A stretch of DNA of 64,000 bases from positions 62,001 to 126,000 of the forward strand of contig NW_019173976.1 in NCBI RefSeq assembly GCF_001642475.1. Direction: 5' to 3'. Origin of the DNA: Fonsecaea monophora (Eukaryota; Ascomycota; Eurotiomycetes; Chaetothyriales; Herpotrichiellaceae). Positions within the stretch are counted from its first letter, which is position 1; each line of letters starts with the position of its first letter. Under the pieces are notes generated by a model, which saw only the letters and a list, made by a program, of their open reading frames with translations, was not told the origin of the DNA and did no database searches. Shown here one piece after another: positions 1 through 13,399 of this stretch. The position numbers were made by a program, and so were the translations under genes.

Positions 1-833
1 CTGGGTTCAGGCTCTATGTTCGGGTGTGTATTGACGCCGTTCTCTGTAAAGATGGTCTCTAACCAAATGGCTCGACAGACTCTTTATGGGCATCGGAAGC
101 ATCATTCGCACAGATTCACCTCACATGACATCGACAGCATGGGCACGATCACGATATCCGCCTTTCATTCACCCACGACGGAACCAGTTCTCCATCAACT
201 CCCGATGATTCAATTCGAGAAAAGAGAGGGAACAGAGAGAAAAGAGTACGGCGACGACTCATTGTAAATACCAGTTACGAACGGAAGTGGACTTGGAAAA
301 GTTGATTGACCATGGACGAGAGCGATACCCATCACTGAAACAAATAGCGCGAAGCCCACCAATTCGCTTTTTCTGACAACAACACTGAGATGAATACATA
401 CATTTGCTGGCTTCAGCCCTTATGACAACCACCCTTGCGGATGTCGAACTGCTGTCCATTTTCAGTTGCACTTCATTTCCCATCGACATTCAAGGACATC
501 CAGTATCAACACTAGTTGGCACTGCTTTTCACTAATATCCTCTTTTTTTTTACTGTCTACAGTGTCACTGATGCAGCGCTATTGCATAAGTTACTACGGC
601 TATAATCTCCAGACCTACTTTGAGTACCATGGAATTTTAGTCTTCTCGATGTTGACCAAAAGTATCGTCCTCTGTCGAATCTGGCGGTTCAGATAGGACG
701 ATGTAAAACTTCCAAATATATACACAATCGCTCATTACCACGCACTGTTCCTGTGGTAAGGCTACCATTATTTAGTCCTGAAACTCCGCATATGCTTGGA
801 AACCAGCTAACAAATAGCATTGCCGCCACTCAT
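1..833. other. Intergenic, no gene seen
   Basis: Only short frames with frequent stops are present on both strands. None has a recognisable motif or a plausible splice partner. It lies 3' of the Sed5 gene and probably holds its 3' UTR and terminator. Confidence 0.5.
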
Positions 834-1975
834 TCAACCCGATATTAGCACCCAAAGTAGGAAGAATATCTAAACATTGTTAGCATTGACTTGAAGACAC
901 TCAAAGCGGATTTTCGAACTCACCATGAGAACACCGAACATCTTAGCAACCAACCATCTATTGCCCTGTACCCGGTTCCAATATTTCAGCAGCTCTCTTT
1001 GTGCACCCTGAACGTTGTCGACTACATCCTCGGTGTTTGCATCTATTCGTTGTAACATCTCGCCCTGCTCAGACACCATTGTTGCAAGTTGACCGAAAAT
1101 GCTACCCAATTCGTTTATCGTCCTTTCAATGGCTTCGATGGCTTGCCCACGCTCCTGAATATATGTATTTGTCGGCTGGGCCTCCTCCATTAATAACAGT
1201 TGGTGGTCGGACTGAGGAGTATTTCTCATCAAGGTCGAAGTATTCGAAGGTTCAAGGGTCAGAAGGTCATTTGACGAGGCCTGAGGAGTTTTTTGCCGAC
1301 TCGTTGGACCCTGATAGAGCGGCGACTGCGACCTCGAGTCATCCAGATGGGGTTGCGATCTTGCCGACACTGACGACACAAAGTTCTCGGTCCTCGACCT
1401 CGAGGCCTGGATATTTTTGGTGCGCACTTCTAAGACGTCTTTAAAATTCGCGGCGACATCCGTGACCTTGTTTTGTAACATTAGCACAACGTTTTTGTTG
1501 TGCTGCCCCTCCTGATCCGCCGATTTGGGCAGGGAAGCGGTCGGGTGCTGTGACTGAGTGAGTTGTTGCAGAGCGGATATCTGTGCATTGAGACCAGCCA
1601 GGTCTTGCTTGATAACATATGTGAGCTCCGCGATTTCGACAGGCCGATCATCGAAGATTGCCTTTCTCTTAGCCACTGTCTCTTGTCAGCAGGTCGCTCT
1701 ACCGAACACCGCTTTCCCAACGTACGCTGCGCCAGTCTCTCTAATTTTCCCATTGTGGCGGTGATTCCTCTCCCTATCTGGGCTGCATTGCGAGCAAATT
1801 CTGACCTGGAGCCCCTTGATGGACCATTGGCGGCTCCATTTGCTTCTTTTTTTTGCGCATCGTTCAGGAGGGACTGTCGTTGAGGTCCACCCTTGTTGGC
1901 GGTTTGCCGCTTCTGTGCCTGCGCTAGGATTGTGCGGAACTCGCTCGTCCGGTCTTGGATGCTCGTGGAAACCAT
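834..1975 (-). CDS. SED5: Syntaxin Sed5 / syntaxin-5 (Qa-SNARE)
   Basis: Golgi t-SNARE for ER-to-Golgi and intra-Golgi vesicle fusion; a 345-residue tail-anchored membrane protein. Three exons fit in phase: 1726-1975, 924-1675 and 834-869, with introns of 50 and 54 bases (GTACGT...ACAG and GTGAGT...TTTAG). The N terminus carries the DRTSEF motif near residues 8-13, which in this family binds the Sly1 SM protein. The C-terminal half has the SNARE helix, with the central glutamine in the stretch MVSEQGEMLQ. The tiny last exon encodes IFFLLWVLISG plus stop, completing the membrane anchor, so a model ending at the exon 2 frame would lose most of the transmembrane segment. Start is the first ATG, directly upstream of the Sly1 motif. 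Family assignment is firm. Confidence 0.93.
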
Positions 1976-3046
1976 GGTAATCTATGTGCGATATCGGGTT
2001 ATGACATGTAAGAAAGAGAATGTCGCGGAACCCAGTGTTCACAAGTTGAACAGTGCAGCGATTATGAGAGGGTGGATGGATGGCAGTGATCTCATTCTAG
2101 GTCCGTTGTCTATGACATGAAAATGGTGGGAAAGTTGCAGAAGGAGGAATAGTTTTACACGGGCCCTGAGGGTATTGCGACCAGGCAAATTCTTAACTTA
2201 GCATGTACAAGAAGATTGAAATGAGAGATGATTGAACTCGCAGTCCTCATCAAGAGACCGCAGCCGGAAACGTCCAGGTGGCTTTGCCGCTAGATGAACC
2301 AACGCCACAACAGCCTCACTTCAGCCACAGGTTCGGATCAAACAACGTTCGTTATTATTGAAGTGGGTATCGTGTTGCACGCAAAGCGAGGAAGCGGAGA
2401 ACAATTTCACGAGCACATGATGTATTATGATGCGGCACTGCATGAAACTTGCAACACGCGTCCAATTTGCTGCTTCAAGCCCAACAACCAAAACTCATGA
2501 TCTCTGAAAGATACACACGCCCTCATTGTGTGGTTAACATCTATCAATCCATCAATCGATTCGTATAGAAGTGTGGCGCAGTCTGTTCTCAGGGTGACGC
2601 AAGGTTGAACACTCCTTGTTCGCTTCTGCCAATCAAATCTACAACCTCGTGGTCCATTCATAGGGCAGAGTGAGGAGAGCAACGCAAGTTCTTGCCCACC
2701 ATCTCTCCCAGCATTGCGCGGCTGGCCTAATACTCCATTCATATCTCTTTCATATCCTCTTCTTCGGATATGCTCTGAGCACCCGACTTTTTCAGTCGAC
2801 CATTTGCTCCAGTCTCCAGCCAATTTCGCGCAAATAATCTATCGTCTCCGCCTGTCGCGTGCGACGAGTATCCCTTCGTTCATAATACTGCTACAACGTT
2901 GACATCTTCTGCAGCCTTTGGGAGAGCGGATCCAGACGCTGTGGTTGAATTGCTTGCGAGATGTGTTACAACGTACCTTGACGATACCCACCTTCCTTTC
3001 CTCCCCGTTTTGAACAAGACCAACCGAGACGGATCCTCATCCTCAA
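1976..3046. promoter_or_regulatory. Divergent intergenic region between SED5 and the large disordered protein gene
   Basis: About 1.07 kb separates two genes pointing away from each other, so it must hold both promoters. The right end is C/T-rich, as often seen upstream of fungal starts. No clear TATA box and no coding frame worth calling were seen. Confidence 0.5.
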
Positions 3047-6000
3047 ATGGCGACCTCCAATCCGTATGGTACCGGGAAATACAAGACCAACGTGGGAAGA
3101 GCGATCTCGAAGAAATGGAAAGATCTCCGACAGGTTAATTATGAGGGCTCTGATTGGGGAGATGATGAAGAATATGATGAGCCAGAACCCGTGTCTGCGC
3201 CTAATCCTCGACATCCAGGTTGGGCTCCTCAACCTGGCATTCCTCCTGCCAACCGAAGCTTTACCAGTCCCTCCCCTCCTCGAGCAGGCCAGAGGCCTTC
3301 GTTTGATCGGGGCGATGAAAGACGATATGTCTCTTCTTCTGTTGGCTTTGAATCGGCGTACCCCACAACCCAACGTTCGCCTTTTCCGGAGCCGCAACAC
3401 GACGATGACCCTTCTGCCTCAAACTATGCGATGCATGGTCCTCTTCGCCTCAACACCCAGGGACAGCCTCCTATGCCTCCAGGTGGTTTCCGACCAGGCT
3501 CGAGAGGGAGACAACATCCGGCATACGAGGATGTGCCCTTCTCAGCCCCAGGAGGCTTCCCCCAGCAAGGTTCCCCTGGGTTCGGTAGTCGGTCTCCTCT
3601 TAGCGACGTGTATCAGCGTCGCGAAAGTCCCATGAGGCCGGATAGTCGTTCTTCCAATGCATCCCACCGACAATTCCCTCCGCGCAAAGTAAGCTTAAGC
3701 CAACAGCCTCCTCAGCCAGATTTCTCACAACAGAGCGAGTCTCCCGTGCCTTCTTCCTCTCCAGGACTTGGCAGTACCACTGCAATCGACGATCGTCCCC
3801 CACCAGTATTCATCCGACCATCCGATATCTATAAGCGTATGCCTGAGGAGATGGAGAAAATTCGCAAATCGCAAGAGTCATCCCGTCCAAGCATCGATTC
3901 AGTGTCAAACCCAGCCAGAGAAGGTTCTGTTGGTGGTCGCTCGACTTCCTCAGATCCAAAGGAACCCACAGGCGCTATGCAGCTGGCAACGGATGATCAC
4001 GATTCTGCCCGTCGTCTGAAGCCAACCTTGGACACCGTCCCGGAGCGTAAGAGCGAGTATGGGTTTGATAATTTACTCAAGCTATCAAGCGATGACAGCC
4101 AAACAACAAAGGAGACTAAGATTGAGACTGAGAAGGAAACCGTGGGGGTATCGAGGCAGGATACTACTGCGTCTTCTGTCTACTCTGATCGTCCGGATCC
4201 AGTTTCCGCCTCAACCATCTCTAGTAATGTATCAATCAACGATGGTGTTCGGGAGACAGATCATCGTTTACCTGATGCGAAGGAAGCTTTCGGGCTCCCC
4301 CTCGTCCACAGAACATCTGGATTTGACGTGGACCTTGCAGCACTGGGAAAGTCGGTATCAGAACCCAAGTCTGAGACGTCGAAGCCCTCTGGCGATGTAT
4401 TACCACAGGGAGCCGTGTCCGGTGACGATGGCATTCGACCCAAAAACCAAGGGTTGCAGCACCAGCCAACCCTTGGGTACAGATCAGTTGTCCAGCAGGC
4501 CTTCGATCAGAGCGAGGATCACCCGCCCTTTTCTCCCACCTCTACGTCAGGAACTGTTGATCGTTCAAACAGTGCCTCAACGACTGACATTAGTCCTATC
4601 ATAAGTCGCAAACTTGATCCAATACCGACTTCCTCCGTTATTCAGACTGTGCAGGCCGCCATTCCTGAAGAGCCGGCGCAATCAGAGTCTCGTCCGACGT
4701 CAACCATTACGTTGAGGCCTGGGGAGGTGCAGCCAATCCAGGAAGAAATGCTTTCTTCGCCACCCCCTATTCTTTCGGGCTTTCGACGAGACGTAAATCC
4801 TCCGAGTCGAGATAACAGTCCTGCAAAGAAGCCTCAAGAAATTGGACCTCAGGAACACCAGCATCCACAATCTGGCTCACTTGTGGACGATGAGACCAAA
4901 CGACCTGTCCCAGAAGGACCAGCTCGTGGTTTGGGTTTGGTGGACAAACCACTCCCCGCGGAGCCCAAACCAGAGGCGGCCTCTGCAGGCGCAGGCAGTC
5001 CTCCTCCGTCCAGCCCGAAAACATCACCAACAACCGAAGTGCGTGATGCTACAGACAAGCCAGAATCAAGCCCAGTCCGATCTATCCTTGACATCCCAAA
5101 TACCCAACCCCCCCCGTCAAGTGAGGATCAAGGACGCCCTGGACCCCAGACGCGTCTAGAGAGTTTTCGTCCCTCGATCCCTGGAGGATGGCAATCATAT
5201 GCCTCATCGACAGGTTCAGCCACTCCTGACACAAACACACCTTTTCAAAGCCAGAGGAATGTTCTATCACCTGAACACCCATTTACCCAGAGACGGGTCG
5301 AGAGCACTGAGAGCATACCTACTGCCCGTGCACCTACAAATATCACTTCAGGTGGCGATGGTGTAACACAAAAAGCTTTCGCAGCAGCGGCATCCGCTGG
5401 GAGTGCTTTAGCTGGGGCGTTAGCTGGTCACCGCCTGAGTGAACAAGTGCAACATTCCGATGAATCGTCGACAGAAGAAAATGACAACGAATGGGACGCA
5501 TCCAGCTCATCCAGCGAGGAGGCTGCGGAAGCGGTAATGACTTCTCTTCCGGCGCCAGCGCCGGAGAGTCAGGACAACGAGCAAATAGCTGAGCAGCAAG
5601 AAAAGGATCTGGTGGTACGAACAAATTCTGGACCAGCAACCAGCCTAGTTCGGGCTTCATCTGTGTCGAGCTCAGCCCCATCGACTCACGCGTCTGCTGG
5701 GGCCGGAGACTCTCGCTCGGACGTTGACTACATGCCAGCCCCGCTGCGCACAAGTCGTTTGATTGAAATCTCGAGCCCTCGGCCACCTATCCCCAATGTT
5801 TCAGTGCCAGATGAGACTCCCACTGAGAGTGACAATGAGCGACTACAACAGGAAATCGTCAGAAGTCTAACTCCAAAATCGTCAAACCTGGAGGAGCAAA
5901 CGGCAGTCCAAAGGAACCTGCCTGACACAGCTCCCTCTAAAAATGACATAGATGCAGAAGCTGTGTCTAAGAAACTAGCTCCTCTGCAAGTCATCACCCC

Positions 6001-9000
6001 CCAATCAGCACAGGCAACCATCCCGAGCAACGATGGACATTTGTCCAAAGCTGGTCAACCATTGACTGAATCCAAGAAGCTGCCGCCACAGCCTTCCGCT
6101 ACATCATTGGGAGCGGCTACACCCCCGAGCCTTAACATAGATACGCCAGGTGCCGCCCAAACAGAGACATCCGTCGAACAGAACTTACCAACAGCGGGTA
6201 AACCATTCCTCCAACAACGGTTCTCCTGGGAGACAAGCAGCTCACAACCGCCGTCTGCGTCAACACCAAAACAAATGAGCCCGCCTTCTACAAGCTCTCC
6301 AGACACGATCACAGCTCACACCCCACTCGTGCCTAGCTCAATTGACAACGTTCAGAGAAGCGTCGAAGTCAATCAACCGATAGCGAGGCAAACATCTCTG
6401 TCTTCAGATCAGCCTTTCGAACCAGTGCATGGTCCTCCGTTTCCCGCGACCGCTACAGAGGTACCCCATTCACCACTAGTGCCCCAGTCACCACAACCTC
6501 CTCCTGATGGGCTACCAACTTTCCGCACAATCATGAATCTCAGTTCACCGGCAGAACGTATTAAGGCATTCAATGAAAGTAGGCAATACTATGCCACACC
6601 AGATGAACAGCTGGGAAATTGGTTGTTGTCGATGAAGACGCCGGAAAATTTGGAGCTGTTTGCTACGAATGGACGGCTATCATTAGACACGGCTGAGAGC
6701 CCTACTGCACACAAACCGTCGCCCCGACGAATGCTGACACAATCAGCTGGACACATGCAAGAGGACGGGAAGAAGCTAATGGCAGCTGCTGGACGATTCG
6801 GTGGCAAGGCGGGTACCGCCGCTAAAGGCCTGTTTGCTAAGGGAAAAGAGAAGATGCGACACGCGAGCTCCGGCGAAAAGGTAGTCCGTTGATCTTCCCC
6901 CTTTCCTTGCCTCGCCTGTAATATCATCTCTTTGCGACGAAGGAAATGCATCAATGCTATGTGGGAATATATGCTTTCAGGGATCCCAGAACCTGGCCCG
7001 AACATCTTCACAGCGTTTTCCTTTGGGCACCTTCAAATAGTAATGAATGGAAACCACGATTTCAATATGCCTGCCTTTCCTTAGCGAGCCCTTGATTGAC
7101 GTTTGATTTTAGGGGACACTGGTCGAGCGACGAAAATCTACTGGACTTCATCCAGACGAACGAGAAGATCTTGCCTCCCCTTCCCAGCCACGAGATTCCA
7201 CATCCCTTGATGGTCCACCGCAAATTCCATTGAACATCACGCCAGCCTCTCCCATTGATTGGTTCTCAAACCCCGAGCTCAAGAGGTCACGAACCAGTGA
7301 TCTGGACCAGATGCTACAACCAGAAACAACAGCTTCTTCCGCGGCACATGAAAGTCAGGCTATCAACTCGGCACGATTGGAGCACGTCAGAGTATTATCT
7401 GCCAGTGGCAGCGTATCTTCTGCTACTCCCGTCGCTCCTGTACTTGCTCCTAGTCCGGCGGTCTCAGCCCTGGATAGCGAGCAAGGGCATAACGAGGATG
7501 ATGGCTTGCCTAGCCGTTCTATCAGCCAGTTAACCAGACCTACGGACGAGTCACCAGTGGAACGAAGCAATAGCCGGAGGGAAATCCCTGCTGCTCAACT
7601 TCAGGTCAGTCCTATTGACTCTCGTGGCTTATCGCCAAATACTCTCGCTGCTCCAAAATCTCTTACGGAGCATCACGACGGGTCAGCATCCGATGCCCAC
7701 TCCAGCGACCGGAGCCTGCAAGTTCCACAGCACCGGCGACGGTCTGTCATCTCCGACGTATCCAGTGCAGATCCCAGTCCTACCATTAGTGCCGACCGTC
7801 AACATGGCAGGAGGAGTGTGTCTCTATCACCTGCGGACGACCTACCAGCTCATCCAATGCCTGCTGCGCACGAAGAGCGGATACCCCAGCCTGAACAGCG
7901 CGCTCCCACAGCTGTGGCTGTGGTGGCGAACATTCGACCATCCTTCGACACCAAGGAAGGCCAAACAGAGCCTCCGATGGCAACAGGTCTTCCTCCATCA
8001 ACACAAGAGCGTTCCGACGTACAGGATTTGAAGCCAGCTGTTGCGACTATAGGGCCACACTCTACTGCTGAACCACCGACCCAGAAGTTCGCGTCGCAGC
8101 ATGAGCAAGACCGCGAGAACTACCCGCTTGGCCACCATCGGCCCTTCTCATTTGCTGGCATTGAAGGTATTGGCGCCATCCATCAGTCAGAGCAGATACA
8201 TGAGCAAGATCTCAGTAGGGTTCCATCTCAGCCGATGAGCCCGATAAGTCTAGGTCGAAGCAGTGCGGGAGGGTTTAGCAAGGAGATGTCGCAAGTCAGT
8301 GTTGAAGAGCCTTCGGATCAGGCAAACGACCCAGGGCAAAGACATTCGCGATCATATTCTAGGCCTTTCATCGCTGAACCAAATGTCGGCAGTGACCCAG
8401 CATTACGTGCGATGGTACCAGGGCAGCCCCAAATGGATCGTGCCCAAACGTATCCTATTGAGAACCCCTTGCCTAGTGCAAGGCGGCCCCAAGAAGAGCT
8501 TGATCGTTTGCGCCAGCGAAAAGAGCAGCATCAAATGGCCGCCATGCATCAACACCAGCCGCCCATGGAAGAACAATATCGCATACCAGGTCCGTATGGG
8601 CAAAGATATTCATTAGCTAACCAAGTCTCTGCCCCCACAAGCGGCCGGGGCAACACTCCAGTACCAGCTAGCGGACAGCCACCAACCAGTGCGCGCAGAT
8701 CTCAGCAATATCCTAGCCAGATTCCACCGCAGCCTCATCCTGGTACCAGCTCAAACATGTCAATGGAAGGCCCGAATCGCCCGGGATACCGGGATGAGTC
8801 TTCTTACAAGTCTGGGTCTGTTGCTCATGTGGAATATGATCTGAAGTCCGGAGAACCTGTGAATTATCCCTACGGTCGGTCAGTGCAGCAACATCGTCAA
8901 TCAATTAATCCACTACCCACTCCTGCTGCACAATCGGTGTCTTCACAGCCAGCATCACAGGGTCCGCAGACAGAGAGAAAGAAGAGTATGCTTGGGAAGC

Positions 9001-10514
9001 TCTTCGGCGTTGGCTCCCAGTCGCGTTCGAAGCTCCAGAAACAAGGGAGAGTCGGCGCTGCACTTGACAGCGCAGAAATCGTACAGAAGGAGAAGCGTGG
9101 TAGCTTCCTGCACCGTAATGACAGTATGTCATCAGAGAGAAGTGGCAGTTACGGTCGTCAGGACCAGCTTGGACAACTTGGCTCGCCCAGCATTCAGTCT
9201 CACTCTGCAAGACGGCTATCTAAGGATGTCCTACGAGCGCCTACCCCAGAGACGGGTGAGAGAGGAACAGAGGGAAAGAAGAAGAGGTTCTCAGGGTTTG
9301 GAGGCAGCCTCTTCAAGAGCAGCAGCAACACACGGGCTGCAACAGTACCTACTCCTTCACAGACACAGGGACATCATGTTCCTGCTCAACGTGTTATATC
9401 ACCTGAACCATATTCGGCGCAGAACCACCGGGTCACATCTCCAGAGCCGTATTCCGCGCACACCCCTTATGGCCGGTATCCCATGGGGCCTGGAGGTTAC
9501 TTCCCCCAAGACCCTGGGCATCTACAATACTCTCAGTCTGCATATCCAGCAAGCCAAACGCAATCTCAACCATCTCAGTATTCAAATGTGACCACTCCGT
9601 ACCAACATCATTCAGACCGCAGCAGTTATCCATACCCGGGACAACCTCCCCAGTCACTGCCACCAGGTCAACAGCAAGCAGCGGGACTGTATCCATCCAA
9701 TACGTATCCATACATGAACCTGAATCAAAGTCGACCATCCGATCTTCGCATTGACACAAGTGGCGGCAACCGTAGTCAGTATTACGCGCCCGCTACTGCC
9801 CCGGCACAGGGCTACTCGAGACCGGTGTCCTTCGCTTCGACGCCGCCCCCGAATACAAACCCAGCCAGTACGATAACAACCACAGGCGGGCCTACATCCG
9901 CTGGTTTGGGACAGCCTACGCCTTCAATCCGACAGGACCCTCGTACGCATGTCATTGACCTCCACAAACGATCACGCTCACCACGACTTGGCCGCCCCGG
10001 CTCTGATGACCTGGACTCCGGCCAACCACGAGGCACTCCAAATATCGGCGTCAACGACATGTTAGGTACATTCAGCTCCAAGAAGATCAGTCCTGTTGGT
10101 GGCATCGCGCGTCCAGACGATGACCAAGAAAGGCCCTTTGCAATCACGGTTCCTGGGCTCGATGATGATGGAAACGATCGACGCAAGAAGCAGCTTCTTC
10201 GCGAACGGATCGAAGGTGCAACAACGAGGAGCGACACGCCCGTCAGCGTCGACTCCAGCAGCCACCCTGAGCAGATCAACACCAACACGAGCCAGGGCCT
10301 CGAACGCAACGTGTCAATTCTGGAGGGATCCCGAGATCCAACATCGCCCCGGGAAGCACGCCGTTCTAGTGCAAGAGACAAGACCACCCCCGGAATAATT
10401 GCAGAATTGCCGGGCTCCAAGGCCGAGGGGTATGAATCGGAAGAAGAGATTCCAATGAGTGCTACAGCGTACCCTGGGCAGGAATGGATGCCAGTTTTTG
10501 TCAATGATGACTGA
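3047..10514 (+). CDS. Very large disordered fungal protein, function unknown
   Basis: Predicted 2411 residues from two exons, 3047-6880 and 7113-10514. The single 232-base intron (GTAGTC...TTTTAG) is in phase 0. Without it the first frame stops 12 bases on and the second frame has no nearby ATG, so one gene is favoured over two. The N terminus (residues about 1-45) has a conserved-looking block with YKTNVGRAISKKW and YEGSDWGDDEEYDEPE. A compact patch just before the intron reads FRTIMNLSSPAERIKAFNES. The rest is Ser/Pro/Gln-rich and low in order, with basic patches such as KKSMLGKLFGVG. The C terminus ends in an acidic tail with YESEEEIPMSATAYPG and EWMPVFVNDD. AATAAA lies 5 bases after the stop (10519-10524). 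I do not recognise a catalytic domain; a scaffold role is only a guess. The donor GTAGTC is weak, so the exact exon edge is less certain than the gene. Confidence 0.78.
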
Positions 10515-11669
10515 ACTCAATAAAACGGGGCTTTTGTTGTCTCTGGATAACATGGCGCATCATCTTTGCAAACGAAAAGAACTATGATTTTCTCTATTTC
10601 AAGTTATCAAGCTGGGTGGGATCATCCTGTTTACGCACGATTTTTTTCTTTTGGACGCTGAGAAGCAGTAATGGGTCTTCTAGGATTTGGTCTTTCTGTA
10701 TTCACTGTTGTATATAATTCCCCTTGTATTTTGCCATACGGGTGTTGAGCGTTTTAGCAAGCGGATCTTTTTTTCTTCTTTCCTTTTGAAGGGCGGATGG
10801 AGATTTGATTGAGATTTTTGATCGATATAACACTTTTGATCAGAGAGTTCACTACGTACGGCCTTGTACCTGATTGTCTTTTCGAGGGGCGGAGGTAACG
10901 TTTCTTTGCAAGATGAAGTTGGTACCTATACGAGGAGAGAGGGAGGGACGGAGGGACGGCGGGATGGCAACCTGGCCTGGCTGGTAGCGATAGAAACCTA
11001 TTCCCATGAGCATGAACAAAGGGATCAATGATTAGGCTCTGCGTGAGTAGGTAATGTATCTATCTACCCCTGGTGCCCCTATCTATCACCTATATGATAT
11101 GTGTTGCCAACGAGGCTGTGCACAACAAGTACGAGTAGAGGACTGATCGATCAATGAATCCTCAGCGCATGGCCTTTTCGCTTTCCTGCTTCCTTCCACT
11201 AGAGTGGTGTAAAGCCGCCCAATGGCATATATCCATATCGGGATTTCCAGTTTATCTTGGTTTTCTTCTGGCATGTTTTGTCCTCGCCGACATAAATTGG
11301 TCGGGCGAGTGGTTGACTGACCGAAGACGGAACAAGGGTTGCAGTAAATATCTCGAACGAGTAAATGATCAAGTAAGTGGATCCGCACATGGCCCCAGTA
11401 ATCTCCTTCGTTGGATATTTTCCAGGCTTCGAGAACGGAAGGAGAGGTTAGGTTTATTAGGTTGCATCCGTCCCATACCCCAATCCTGTCCTGGTCCATG
11501 AATTTCGTTTCCAAAAAAGAAACCATACATCATTCAAGCAGACGGACACACTCGTTCACTCTAGTTGCCAACCATCTTCCATGGGGGATGTGAAGATGAA
11601 AATGGAAAAGTGATTGCTCTGGTAGGCGAGCCTGACTCTTTCGTAGACTGTGCGTGCGATCGTGACCAG
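10515..11669. other. Intergenic, 3' side of the large gene
   Basis: Holds the AATAAA-like signal at 10519-10524 and T-rich stretches near 10645 and 10770 that suit a terminator. Purine-rich short repeats of the type GGGAGGGACGGAGGGACGG lie near 10941-10965. No supported gene. Confidence 0.5.
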
Positions 11670-12005
11670 TTAAAGGAAATTGGTTGGCAGCTTGATTCTG
11701 AAGAAGACGCCGACGAAGCGGGTGAGGAATGGGCTTTTGCTTTTCCAGTCGAAATGTGGCCAGGCAGGCGAGGTGGTGATGGCGACGACTCCCGGCATCT
11801 CTTGCTCTGACGCAGTCACTTTAGGGTTTTCTCTTTCGATGTCTCCTGGCCCTGTCGCAGGGTCGATATATGTCGTGATGATGGTGCTGCCGCCTCGGTC
11901 ATCTCTCAAGACCTCTCCACTGATGCGTGCACATATCGCGACCCCAAAGACACAGGCTGCGATGGCGACGAGACGAAGGACCAGGTTCAGCATCGTGCAT
12001 GTCAT
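11670..12005 (-). CDS. Hypothetical small membrane or secreted protein (doubtful)
   Basis: An ATG-to-stop frame of 111 codons with a hydrophobic N terminus (residues about 5-26, MLNLVLRLVAIAACVFGVAI) that looks like a signal anchor or signal peptide. The remainder is polar, with no motif I recognise. A second ATG at residue 5 would give the same topology. Two overlapping frames on the other strand have no coding features. Support rests only on the hydrophobic start and a real ATG, so this may be a chance ORF or one exon of a longer gene. Confidence 0.3.
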   Translation of the reverse strand: MTCTMLNLVLRLVAIAACVFGVAICARISGEVLRDDRGGSTIITTYIDPATGPGDIERENPKVTASEQEMPGVVAITTSPAWPHFDWKSKSPFLTRFVGVFFRIKLPTNFL

Positions 12006-13399
12006 ACAGAATCTGTGTGCATCGCCCAGAACCTGGAGGTGTCATTCAAGGGGATAGATATATCGTATGCCAGGGCTGGCGGCCGTCCTATATGAGAACA
12101 TGTGGACAAATGGTATATCCATCCATCCCGGCTCAACCTTTTCCCCGGTAGGGACGTGACGTGTCATCCGGGCAGCCTCGTCGGGCCAATCCCAGTGCTT
12201 GCACGGTAATATAGTTTGCCATGTGAGTGTGTTGAATCTCCCATTAGATAAACGTCGTGTCGATTGCTGCGATACTATCATCTGACTGGGTGAGTACGAG
12301 CCTAGCATGTTGGACATGGGGTTGACCGAGGCTGATGTCCGAGTCAGAAGATAGACCTCGAGCCTCGCTGGGGTCCGTGAATTTGGGGGCACGGTGAAGA
12401 AGCGTCCAAGCGTCCAGTCAGAGGAAGAAGGCCTAGATTGTCTGGACCATCTCGAGGTTCGAGGTTCGAGGTTCGAGGTTCGAGACTTGCTCATGAGGAA
12501 AAGAGGGTGCGTGAAGGCAGATTATCCGCTCAATCATCTCACCGAACCTAGGGAGTGTTGCTTTTGACACCGAGGCCATGTCTTGACTAAAGATCAAGAT
12601 TAGCCTTAACTCCCTGCTGCCGCTGTTTCAGATGCCACATGAGCCCGCAGCCTGGACCGTGCTCATGCAGACGCTCGAGCACTCGACCAACCAACACAGA
12701 CAGGAAGGACAAAGAAAATAGACAGAGAGAAGGTTTTGCATCAGGAATACATGTCAGCAGATCCGGAGTGACAAAAGGTAGACCAGTGTGACAAAGCATC
12801 GGTAGTGGGGAGGCTGGGTATGGACTTTGAACATGTTTCTATTCAAGCCCTGAGTAAAGCCAGTATGTCAAGTCACGGCGACGCCAAGCAAAGGGACATG
12901 CGATTGGAGAAATCCTGCTCGATTCTGTTGCAAGGAGACCAGCCTCTAAGGATGTGAGATAGTACCTCTCGGATTGACCCTGACCAGGCAATATGCAATC
13001 TCACAATCCAAAGAAAAATCCAGTGTAGCTCACCTCTGCCCATGAAAGTGATAGCCTGAGTGCAGAACTCATCCCTGAACGCATATTTCTTTGCGTAGCA
13101 GACACCACATACTTGACCATCTCAACAGCAGCCCGAGTAGGCTGACGCATGGACTCAATACTCCGGAATCCTCCCAGCTGAAGTCTGAACCTGAGGTTCA
13201 GATTTCGGTCTCACCAAATTTCTCCCCGCTAGTGCCAATGCATAGTTGGGAACATAGACTTCGCATGCAATCTCCTGAACATTCTGTCGTCCAAGACGAT
13301 AATGTGCAAAGAGCCAAGGTGCCATATTGGATGTAGATGCCATCTGCGGTGGATAGCCCCGTCTCTTAGCGACAATGCTGTTATCACTAGCAGAGATGT
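12006..13399. other. Intergenic, no supported gene
   Basis: A 150-codon minus-strand frame at 12042-12494 runs through a heptamer repeat and resembles no family, so it is not called. Otherwise only stop-rich short frames. Confidence 0.45.
12453..12484. repeat. Tandem heptamer repeat CGAGGTT
   Basis: Four full copies of CGAGGTT followed by CGAG, without mismatches. A simple-sequence repeat in non-coding DNA. Confidence 0.9.

Noticed and set aside
9812..10504. A 230-codon minus-strand frame inside the large disordered protein gene
   Set aside because: Shadow of the plus-strand coding sequence; biased Ser/Arg/Gly composition and no motif.
12042..12494. A 150-codon minus-strand frame
   Set aside because: Begins in the CGAGGTT repeat and has no family features.
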